From positions 1 through 12,793 of the forward strand of contig JAGAWH010000171.1 in assembly GCA_017941505.1 (NCBI GenBank): 12,793 bases of DNA, given 5' to 3'. Positions 1 to 6,149 of this stretch are shown here, piece by piece. Under the pieces are notes generated by a model. It was not told where the DNA came from. It worked only from the letters and a program-made list of their open reading frames with translations, and made no database searches. How positions within the stretch are numbered: the first letter of the stretch is position 1; every line of letters begins with the position of its first letter. The position numbers were made by a program, and so were the translations under genes. This stretch comes from Faecalicoccus sp. Lineage in GTDB: Bacteria > Bacillota_I > Bacilli_A > Erysipelotrichales > Erysipelotrichaceae.

Positions 1-2
1 AT

Positions 3-626
3 GCCGATGAATATACAATGATGTCTGCTTCGGAAAAATATGAGCTTCTGGATATGGAAGAGGACTACAACATTCTTTTGACAAAGCAGAAAAACCAAAT
101 TAACAGTTATTTTGAAGAACAGGTTGATATGACCTATACAGAATTGCTGAAACAGTTGAAACAGTCGAAACAAACCGAAGAAGATCTCGCAAATCCGGAT
201 TATCAAACACTTGCCTCAGCTCTGTCCAATTGGGCATCTAAGACAGACGCAGAAAAATATATGGTGATTGACCTGTATGAAACCTATGAGAATTCATCGA
301 AATCCATTAAGAAGAAAATTGATAACCTGGCAAAGACAGAAACAGGAAAAGATTATGTGGATTTAGTGGAAACATTAAAGAAACAGAGAGATTCTTCCAG
401 TCACTCTCAGGAAACGGAAGAAAAGATTGCCCAGCTTCAGGCAGAAATCGCTACGCTGCAGGCTGAACTCGATTCCTTTATCCAATATGGTGAAACATTA
501 ACTGATGAGTCTTTGATCAACACCAACAATGAAACTATCGCATCTTATCAGGCGCAGATTGAGGCACTGCAGGCACAGATTAATGCCATGTCGCCACCTG
601 CCCCGGAAGAAGAAGTCATCGAATAA
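3..626 (+). CDS. 3' end of a coiled-coil protein of unknown function (5' partial)
   Basis: I do not recognise this protein. The reading frame is open to the left edge (codons for A-D-E-Y-T precede the first Met at 18), and no ribosome-binding site lies in the 17 bases before that Met, so the gene most likely starts outside the window. The visible ~207 residues are hydrophilic and rich in E, K, Q and N. Residues near the C-terminus have heptad-like character (repeats of the type QAEIATLQAEL and QAQIEALQAQI), which indicates a coiled coil, and the chain ends in a short Pro/Glu tail (PPAPEEEVIE). There are no membrane segments or Cys/His clusters in the visible part. The stop codon lies at the base of an intrinsic terminator, so this is the last gene of its transcript. 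It could be the tail of a membrane-anchored or surface protein whose N-terminal domains are outside the window; function is unknown. Confidence 0.75.
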   Translation, partial: ADEYTMMSASEKYELLDMEEDYNILLTKQKNQINSYFEEQVDMTYTELLKQLKQSKQTEEDLANPDYQTLASALSNWASKTDAEKYMVIDLYETYENSSKSIKKKIDNLAKTETGKDYVDLVETLKKQRDSSSHSQETEEKIAQLQAEIATLQAELDSFIQYGETLTDESLINTNNETIASYQAQIEALQAQINAMSPPAPEEEVIE

Positions 627-649
627 GAGGTACGCCGTACCTCTTTTTT
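625..649 (+). terminator. Rho-independent terminator of the coiled-coil gene
   Basis: A perfect 9-bp stem, AAGAGGTAC (625-633) with GTACCTCTT (637-645), closes a 3-base GCC loop and is followed by a T run to 649. The hairpin begins on the last bases of the TAA stop codon at 624-626. Confidence 0.85.
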
Positions 650-650
650 C

Positions 651-678
651 GTATAAGAAAAGCCATCTAGAGATGGCT
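651..678 (-). terminator. Rho-independent terminator of the ACT-domain gene
   Basis: AGCCATCT (661-668) pairs with AGATGGCT (671-678) around a 2-base centre. On the minus strand the stem is followed by TTTTCTTAT (660 downwards). The stop codon of the gene (677-679) overlaps the base of the stem. It lies back-to-back with the plus-strand terminator, so the two convergent genes are separated within about 50 bases. Confidence 0.75.
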
Positions 679-1090
679 ACATCACCTGATCAACTACTGT
701 AAAGCCTCTGTTGGCAACACAGTTTTCAACCGCATCCAATTCATCAGCTGTAAACACAAAGACCGGCTTACCGGATTGTCTTCCAAATGTTAAATATACA
801 TAGTCAATATTGATATTACTGTCTTTTAAAACCTTCAACAGCTTATTAAAGCTTCCTACCTCATCGGTGGACTCTACACCAATCACATCTCTTGTAGAGC
901 AGGTATATCCATGGGACTTTAGTACTTCCATGGCCTTATCTACATCCGATACAATCATGCGGATAACGCCGTACTCCCCACCATCATTGGTCAAAAAGCC
1001 GGAAATGTTAATATCGGCATCCGCAAGAACCGAGGTAATATTTTCTAAGACACCTTTTTTGTTTTCGACTACAATTGCGATTTGTTTCAT
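677..1090 (-). CDS. Tandem ACT-domain protein
   Basis: A 137-residue protein made of two ACT domains (about residues 1-68 and 69-137) with no attached enzyme. The first opens KQIAIVVENKKGVLENITSVLADADINI, here split as the typical ACT pattern: a beta strand, then a G-V-L pair before a helix, then A-D-I-N-I. The second ends in a hydrophobic strand after VFVFTADELDAVE. ACT domains bind amino acids or related small ligands and usually regulate a partner; stand-alone double-ACT proteins of this size form a known family (COG4747-like, from memory). The start at 1090 is supported by AAAAGGAG placed 8 bases upstream. A promoter candidate lies at 1115-1142. No terminator is visible between kdpE (stop at 1164) and this gene, so read-through from the potassium operon is also possible. 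Ligand and partner are unknown. Confidence 0.85.
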   Translation of the reverse strand: MKQIAIVVENKKGVLENITSVLADADINISGFLTNDGGEYGVIRMIVSDVDKAMEVLKSHGYTCSTRDVIGVESTDEVGSFNKLLKVLKDSNINIDYVYLTFGRQSGKPVFVFTADELDAVENCVANRGFTVVDQVM

Positions 1091-1114
1091 ATCAAATTCT
1101 CCTTTTATGCAGAA

Positions 1115-1142
1115 ATTCTAACACAATATAAACAGAAGGCAA
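1115..1142 (-). promoter_or_regulatory. Candidate sigma-A-type promoter of the ACT-domain gene
   Basis: On the minus strand, TTGCCT (-35, 1142-1137) is separated by 16 bases from TAGAAT (-10, 1120-1115), about 25 bases upstream of the ATG. The -10 matches five of six consensus bases and the -35 four of six. Confidence 0.4.
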
Positions 1143-1163
1143 TTGTTATGATAGCTTAATATT

Positions 1164-1859
1164 TTATTCAACTTTATTCATCTTATATCCAACCCCGATA
1201 TGGGTTTGAATATAAGGAGTTCCTGTATTGGTTTGAATTTTCTTGCGAAGAGTTGCCATAAATACACGCAAAGAGCTGATTTCGCTGTCTGTTGCAGCTC
1301 CCCATATTTTCATAGTGATGTATTTATGCGTTAACACCTTTCCTAAATTCTGGGCAAGAAGGCTTAAAATCTTATACTCCAGAGGTGTAATATGAATTTC
1401 CTCATCATTGATGTATACAATGCCGGCACTGTAATCAATCTTTAAATTCCCATTCACAAATATCGGAGATTGAGATCTGTCACTTTGTATATAGTTAAGA
1501 CGCCTCTGGGTCGCACGGATACGCGCCAAAAGCTCATCCACAGAAAACGGCTTGGTAATATAATCATCCGCCCCTGCATCTAAGGCATCAATCTTTTCGG
1601 TATCATCCGTGCGTGCTGAGATGATGATAATAGGCATCCGGCTCCATGCCCGAACCGTGGAAATGACTTCGGTTCCATCCATATCCGGCAGCCCCAAATC
1701 CAACAACATAATATCCGGGGCATGTGAAGCAGTCTCCATAATGGCAGATTTTCCGGTGGATGCACTGATGTACTTATAATCGTGGGTTTTTAATGTGGTT
1801 GCGATTAGATTTAAGACCGGTGCATCATCCTCTACGACAATAATGGTCGGCTTATTCAT
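1164..1859 (-). CDS. kdpE: KdpE-like OmpR-family response regulator
   Basis: A 231-residue response regulator. The receiver domain (about 1-115) has the acidic pair D11/D12, phosphoacceptor D54 in LLDLGLPDMDG, S81 and K103 in the KPF motif. The C-terminal winged helix (about 130-228) is of the OmpR/PhoB type, with ITPLEYKILSLLAQN and a GVGY wing near the end. On phosphorylation by the cognate kinase such proteins bind direct repeats and activate promoters. The ATG lies inside the 3' end of the kdpD gene (8-base overlap) with GAGGT upstream, so the two are translationally coupled. KdpE normally controls kdpFABC; here the co-operonic transporter is KtrAB, so its likely target is the promoter upstream of ktrB (repeats at 6035-6075). 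The kdpE name rests on the KdpD-type partner; a general OmpR-family label is certain. Confidence 0.93.
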   Translation of the reverse strand: MNKPTIIVVEDDAPVLNLIATTLKTHDYKYISASTGKSAIMETASHAPDIMLLDLGLPDMDGTEVISTVRAWSRMPIIIISARTDDTEKIDALDAGADDYITKPFSVDELLARIRATQRRLNYIQSDRSQSPIFVNGNLKIDYSAGIVYINDEEIHITPLEYKILSLLAQNLGKVLTHKYITMKIWGAATDSEISSLRVFMATLRKKIQTNTGTPYIQTHIGVGYKMNKVE

Positions 1860-3819
1860 AGGCTTCTACCTCTTTTCCTTTTAATACAAATGTAAATACA
1901 GCACCATGGGGATGATTATCCGATACGGTAATGGAACCTCCATGGGCATTTAGAATGCTCTTACATAAGGCCAGTCCTAATCCCGTACTTCGAATATTGT
2001 CTCCTTTTGGATTGTTTACCGAATAGAACATATCAAAGATTTTTGACTTTTCCGCATCCGGAATACCCGGACCGTCATCCTTGATGGATACAAATACCTG
2101 ATCATCCTGACAATCCGTAGAAATCCAAATATGCGATCCCTTTGGTGTATATTTAATCGCATTATTGACCAGGTTCATAATAACCTGAACAATTAAATTG
2201 GTATCCATCTCCACCAAAAACATCTTGTTCTGCTCTTCCACAATGATTTCATGATCCTTGGAATCAATGTGGCGAAGTGCTTCTTCAATCACATCGTTGA
2301 TCAATTCCTGTGAAAGACGGATTCCCATTTGGTCGCTTTCAATCCGCGATATCGACAACAGGTTTTCCACCAGCTGAATCAGCCATACCGAATCATCATA
2401 AATATCCGAGTACAATTGATGGCGGGTTGCGGAATCAATTAAATCCTCCCTTTGCAGAAGATTGCTGGCATTGCCGGAAATCGAAGTTAACGGTGTTCTA
2501 AGATCGTGCGAAATCGTTCGTAATATATTCGCTCTGAAATGTTCATTTTCCGCTTCGATCATCGCTTCTTTTCTTGCCTGCGCATTGATTTCATTTTTAA
2601 TGGCGATGGCGCAGATATTCAATATAGATACAATAATTCCCGTCTCATATACATCCATATAGCGCTCTTTTTGCCGAATGCCAAAGACACCGAAAATACT
2701 CTCATTATCATGTACCGTATAATATGTATAATTCGCTTTCGGATACTGTCTGGTATTGTTGCCGGACTTGGCTGCATTTTGAAGCGTCCATAATGCAGCT
2801 GCCTTATCCTCATCGTTTTGATCGGGCAGGCTGTCTGTATCATACGGATAAAAGCGAAAGTTTGATAATTCATTTTGATTGTTTTCATACACCACGATAT
2901 CTGTCTTTAGAAACGTAGATAGATGGTTGGCTGTGCTTGAGAGTATTTCATCGATCGATTCTGCTTTTTGAATATTCTGGCTTTCATCAAACAGAATCTT
3001 TAAGCGCTGGGCCGCCTGGTTGGCACTGTGGGTATGAATTTTAAGCTGGTGGGCAATATTGGATGTAATGACAGAAATAATAAACATAACCACAAAGGTA
3101 ATCCAATAATCTTTATTGTAGACCCGAAGCGTAAAGCGGGGGTCGGTAAAGAAATAATTGAATACAAATACGGTTAATAAAGATGCACTCATTCCATACA
3201 ACAAATGCGAAGTCATTACAGATATGACAAGTATTCCCAGAATATATATAGAAATAACACTTTCGTTACTGAGATGAACATATTCAAAAAACATACCCAC
3301 TAAGGTTGCGATAGTAAGGGTTGCCAAAAGAATAACCAAATCTTTAAATCGAAAGGAAAACTTCGAAGTAAAATTCAAAAATGGATTCTGTCTTTTCGGT
3401 TCTCCCTTAGGATCCGGTATCACATAAATGTCTATCCCCGGTAAAGAGCTGCTGAGTTTTTCTATGAAGCTTGGACCTGTTAAGAAGGACCCGGAATAGG
3501 TGTTCGATCTTCCTAAAACAACCTGGGTGACCCCTGTCAGCTTACAGTATTCGGATATCTCATAAGGAATATCTTCACCATACATAATTTCAACGTTGGC
3601 ACCTAACTGTTTGGCAAGATTCATATTCTGCTCTAAACGGTTACGATCGGCATCCGACAACGTATCCTCCAATGTAGTTTGAATATATAAAGCGCTGAAT
3701 TTGGCATGAAATGCCTGCGCTATACGAGCTGCTGCACGAATACTCAAACTGTTTGAAGGAGATGACGATAAGCATACAAGCACTCTTTGGTCACGATTCA
3801 TTTCTTGATTCATCTGCAT
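1852..3819 (-). CDS. kdpD: Shortened KdpD-like sensor histidine kinase (Usp domain, 4 TM, no N-terminal KdpD domain)
   Basis: A 655-residue membrane sensor kinase, against about 890-900 for canonical KdpD. Order: Usp-like domain (about 10-136), four closely spaced membrane helices (about 160-255, DUF4118-like), a GAF-like region (about 275-405), HisKA with H438 in SHDLRTPL, then the ATPase with the N-box around N553, G1 DDGPGIPD (581-588) and G2 STGLGLALC (611-619). All catalytic motifs are intact. The N-terminal ATP-binding KdpD domain (pfam02702 type, with a Walker A motif) is absent: the protein starts directly at the Usp domain. The start at 3819 is favoured because AGGA lies 7 bases upstream; the Met at 3813 would be too distant. 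Residues S18-x-S20, twenty residues, then F41-S-A-L-Y45 match the reported c-di-AMP motif of KdpD Usp domains. Neighbours: 35 bases downstream of the micro-ORF stop, overlapping kdpE by 8 bases. Confidence 0.93.
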   Translation of the reverse strand: MQMNQEMNRDQRVLVCLSSSPSNSLSIRAAARIAQAFHAKFSALYIQTTLEDTLSDADRNRLEQNMNLAKQLGANVEIMYGEDIPYEISEYCKLTGVTQVVLGRSNTYSGSFLTGPSFIEKLSSSLPGIDIYVIPDPKGEPKRQNPFLNFTSKFSFRFKDLVILLATLTIATLVGMFFEYVHLSNESVISIYILGILVISVMTSHLLYGMSASLLTVFVFNYFFTDPRFTLRVYNKDYWITFVVMFIISVITSNIAHQLKIHTHSANQAAQRLKILFDESQNIQKAESIDEILSSTANHLSTFLKTDIVVYENNQNELSNFRFYPYDTDSLPDQNDEDKAAALWTLQNAAKSGNNTRQYPKANYTYYTVHDNESIFGVFGIRQKERYMDVYETGIIVSILNICAIAIKNEINAQARKEAMIEAENEHFRANILRTISHDLRTPLTSISGNASNLLQREDLIDSATRHQLYSDIYDDSVWLIQLVENLLSISRIESDQMGIRLSQELINDVIEEALRHIDSKDHEIIVEEQNKMFLVEMDTNLIVQVIMNLVNNAIKYTPKGSHIWISTDCQDDQVFVSIKDDGPGIPDAEKSKIFDMFYSVNNPKGDNIRSTGLGLALCKSILNAHGGSITVSDNHPHGAVFTFVLKGKEVEAYE

Positions 3820-3854
3820 AGATATATCCTAACTGTTTTTATGTTGAACATCAA

Positions 3855-3965
3855 TTAATCCAGCGAATCTTTATAATATCGGTCCAGCTTATCCATCAAA
3901 AAAATAATTCCCTTTCTTAACAGTAAAGCTGCCACAATACATGCGATCAATATTAATACTTCCAT
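3855..3965 (-). CDS. 36-residue membrane micro-protein between ktrA and kdpD
   Basis: A small ORF missed by length cut-offs: ATG at 3965, TAA at 3857-3855. It opens MEVLILIACIVAALLL, a single hydrophobic helix (about residues 3-16, perhaps extending to 24), followed by RKG, a second hydrophobic patch (IIFLM) and a charged tail DKLDRYYKDSLD. The basic pair after the helix suggests N-outside, C-inside. AGAGG sits 7 bases before the ATG and overlaps the ktrA stop codon, an ideal arrangement for translation; the ORF fills the otherwise non-coding gap in a tight potassium operon. By position and build it recalls small subunits such as KdpF (about 29 residues, one helix, stabilises KdpFABC), but I see no clear sequence identity with it. 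Inference: a regulator or stabiliser of KtrB or of the kinase. Function not demonstrated. Confidence 0.7.
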   Translation of the reverse strand: MEVLILIACIVAALLLRKGIIFLMDKLDRYYKDSLD

Positions 3966-3975
3966 AAGAAGACCT

Positions 3976-4623
3976 CTACAATTTAAAACATTTCATAATA
4001 TCTTCGGTCTTACCGAGGATCAATAAATTCCAATCCGGAGTCAATACCGTCTGAGGGCCCAATGCCAGATTGGTCTGATTGCGATTCTTTAATCCCAGAA
4101 TGTTGATGTTGTAGCGACGGCGGATATCAATCTGTCCGATCGACTTTCCCACCCATTTTTCCGGAATCTTTACCTCAAAGATGGAGTACTCATCATCCAT
4201 TTCGATATAATCGACAATGGATTGGGAGCTGTAGCGAATTGCTGCCCATTTGGCAATCTGTCTTTCCGGATAGATCACCGCATCTGCCCCATTGCGTGAT
4301 AAAAACTTGGCATGAACATCTCTGGCAGCACGGGATATAACCATCGGTGCTCCCTGCTCTTTCAACAAGGAGGTAGCCTCAAGAGAATTTTGAAAATCGT
4401 CGCCGATGCATACATAACAGATATCAAAATCGCTGACACCTAAGGATTTCACAAAGCTTGAGCTGGCTGCATTGCCGATTTGGGCACTGGTCACATAGTC
4501 AAGTACCGCATCTACCCGTGTTTCAAGTTTATCTACGGCCATAACCTGATGGCCCTGCGAATTTAATTGACGGCATACATGACGTCCAAATCTTCCGAGT
4601 CCTACTACTAATACGGATTTCAT
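3976..4623 (-). CDS. ktrA: KtrA/TrkA-type regulatory RCK subunit of K+ uptake
   Basis: A 215-residue cytosolic gating subunit. The RCK_N Rossmann domain (about 1-125) has the dinucleotide motif G8-L-G10-R-F-G13 and the acidic residue D31 at the end of the second strand (MAVDK), as in NAD(H)/ATP-binding KtrA and TrkA. The RCK_C domain (about 135-215) follows. The length fits KtrA (one RCK_N plus one RCK_C, about 220 residues) and not the doubled proteobacterial TrkA (about 450). KtrA forms an octameric ring that opens the KtrB pore in response to ATP/ADP; in several Bacillota the RCK_C domain binds c-di-AMP. ATG at 4623 follows the ktrB stop by 10 bases, with AAAGGG just upstream. Its stop lies in the ribosome-binding region of the downstream micro-ORF. 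Confidence 0.93.
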   Translation of the reverse strand: MKSVLVVGLGRFGRHVCRQLNSQGHQVMAVDKLETRVDAVLDYVTSAQIGNAASSSFVKSLGVSDFDICYVCIGDDFQNSLEATSLLKEQGAPMVISRAARDVHAKFLSRNGADAVIYPERQIAKWAAIRYSSQSIVDYIEMDDEYSIFEVKIPEKWVGKSIGQIDIRRRYNINILGLKNRNQTNLALGPQTVLTPDWNLLILGKTEDIMKCFKL

Positions 4624-4633
4624 AATTCCCTTT

Positions 4634-5983
4634 CTAGCCGACCGATATAATGGTTACCGGCTTCTTTGCGTGATTGATATGATTATTTCTTGTGGCCGCA
4701 AACATCACAGTCAAGCCTCCGACACGCCCCAAATACATCAAGATGATCAAGATGATCTTTGATGGAGTAGTTAAGGTAGGTGTTATTCCCAGCGTTAAGC
4801 CGACCGTTCCGATGGCGGAAGCTGTTTCAAAGAAACACTCTAAGAGATCTCTCTGCTCAAAAATCGCGATGAAGATTCCACCAAATATAAACAACAAAAG
4901 ATACATCATAAAGACCGCTACCGCATTATGCAGGGTCTTATCGCTTAACCTTCTGTCAAAACATTCGGTGCTTTCCTTCTGGCGAATCACAGAGATCATC
5001 AACAGAACCACAATGACCATAGTTGTGATCTTCATTCCTCCGGCTGTGGAGCCCGGTGCTCCTCCCACCAACATCAAACAGATAATGATTACCTGACCGA
5101 CTTGGGAAAGAAGAGTTAAATCAACGGTATTAAAACCGGCAGTTCTTGGTGTAACGGTTTGAAAGAAGGCCATCTGAACCTTTTCAAATGCCGAATAATT
5201 CGCCCATACACTGGAAGAGAATTCCAAAAAATAAAAATATAGAGTTGGAACGATAATGAATAAAGCTGTTGCCAGAATAATCAGCTTTGTCTGGGCTTTA
5301 TATTTTCGATATTGAAAACGATGTTCCTTAAAATCTTTCCAGCTCACAAAACCGATACCACCGATAATAATTAAACCGGTAATCACTGCCGTGATAATCG
5401 GATTGGTGCTATAGCTGCTTAAGGAAGAAAACGGTGCTTTGATTCCCATCAAATCAAAACCGACATTACAGAAGGCGGATATCGAATGAAAGATGGCATA
5501 CCATACGCCTTTTCCCCATCCGAATTCCGGAATAAACACAAAGGATAAGATCACAGCCGCAATCAACTCGATTCCAAGTGATCCTCTTATGATAAACAAC
5601 ATCAATCGTACGATGCCCTGTATCTCGGGAGCCGATAAGGCTGTCTGCATCGTATTTCTTTGAAACAGGCCTATCTTTTTTCCTACCAGGGTTCTTAGAA
5701 AAGTTAATATCGTAACGACTCCCAATCCGCCAATTTGAATAAGGATGAGTAACACAGTTTGTCCAAACATCGACCAATGCGTTGCACTGTCATATACGAC
5801 AAGTCCGGTAACACATACCGCAGAGGTTGCCGTAAATAAAGAATTAATAAATGGTGTATACTCGTGATTTTGACTGGATATCGGCAGCATCAACAATGCG
5901 GTTCCGATCAAAATGGCCGCAAAAAAAGTCAAGGTGATGGTTTGAAAGGAATTTATATTCATTTTTTGAAATATTCGAATCAT
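4634..5983 (-). CDS. ktrB: KtrB/TrkH-type potassium-translocating membrane subunit
   Basis: A 449-residue integral membrane protein of the SKT family, four M1-P-M2 repeats. Each pore loop has its filter glycine: ATSAVCVTG (G60), SAFCNVG (G175), TPRTAGFN (G283) and SAIGTVGLT (G395). The glycine-rich intramembrane gate loop GGAPGSTAGGMK (307-318) and R420 in GRVGG of the last helix are the expected features. The length suits KtrB rather than the longer TrkH (about 480). It is the first gene of the operon. The ATG at 5983 has AAAGGAAG about 8 bases upstream. It mediates K+ uptake (often Na+-assisted) when bound to KtrA. Expression is probably governed by the repeats at 6035-6075 and the -10-like element at 6008-6013. 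Confidence 0.95.
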   Translation of the reverse strand: MIRIFQKMNINSFQTITLTFFAAILIGTALLMLPISSQNHEYTPFINSLFTATSAVCVTGLVVYDSATHWSMFGQTVLLILIQIGGLGVVTILTFLRTLVGKKIGLFQRNTMQTALSAPEIQGIVRLMLFIIRGSLGIELIAAVILSFVFIPEFGWGKGVWYAIFHSISAFCNVGFDLMGIKAPFSSLSSYSTNPIITAVITGLIIIGGIGFVSWKDFKEHRFQYRKYKAQTKLIILATALFIIVPTLYFYFLEFSSSVWANYSAFEKVQMAFFQTVTPRTAGFNTVDLTLLSQVGQVIIICLMLVGGAPGSTAGGMKITTMVIVVLLMISVIRQKESTECFDRRLSDKTLHNAVAVFMMYLLLFIFGGIFIAIFEQRDLLECFFETASAIGTVGLTLGITPTLTTPSKIILIILMYLGRVGGLTVMFAATRNNHINHAKKPVTIISVG

Positions 5984-6007
5984 ATTATCGGCTTCCTTTA
6001 TGCCGTT

Positions 6008-6013
6008 ATTATG
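6008..6013 (-). promoter_or_regulatory. Candidate -10 element of the ktrB operon
   Basis: CATAAT on the minus strand (five of six consensus bases), 24 bases upstream of the ktrB ATG. No TTGACA-like -35 lies 16-18 bases further upstream (the region reads GGGGAC); instead the nearest 10-base repeat begins 21 bases away, as expected for a promoter that depends on an activator. Confidence 0.4.
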
Positions 6014-6034
6014 AAATAATTTCTATAAAGTCCC

Positions 6035-6075
6035 CATTAAGATTGCGTGGATGACATTAAGATTTCATAAAGATT
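6035..6075 (-). promoter_or_regulatory. Candidate KdpE operator: three phased direct repeats upstream of ktrB
   Basis: On the minus strand: AATCTTTATG (6075-6066), AATCTTAATG (6064-6055) and AATCTTAATG (6044-6035). Repeat starts are 11 and 20 bases apart, about one and two helical turns, so all lie on roughly one face of the DNA. OmpR/PhoB-family regulators bind direct repeats with ~11-base spacing. The block sits where the -35 region of the ktrB operon is expected. That KdpE is the binder is inference. Confidence 0.5.
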
Positions 6076-6084
6076 TCCCCAAAA

Positions 6085-6112
6085 ATAAAAAAATGGGAGT
6101 AATTCCCATTTT
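6085..6112 (-). terminator. Rho-independent terminator of the methyltransferase-helicase unit
   Basis: AAATGGGA (6091-6098) pairs with TCCCATTT (6104-6111) around a 5-base loop. On the minus strand the stem runs into a T-rich tract (TTTTTTTATTTTT), 38 bases after the helicase stop codon. It separates the helicase from the ktrB promoter. Confidence 0.85.
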
Positions 6113-6149
6113 CAAAAGGCTTCTATCCGATGAAGTTTGCTCCACTCAG

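Noticed and set aside
4692..5096. 134-codon plus-strand ORF
   Set aside because: It is the antisense shadow of ktrB transmembrane repeats and has no ribosome-binding site.
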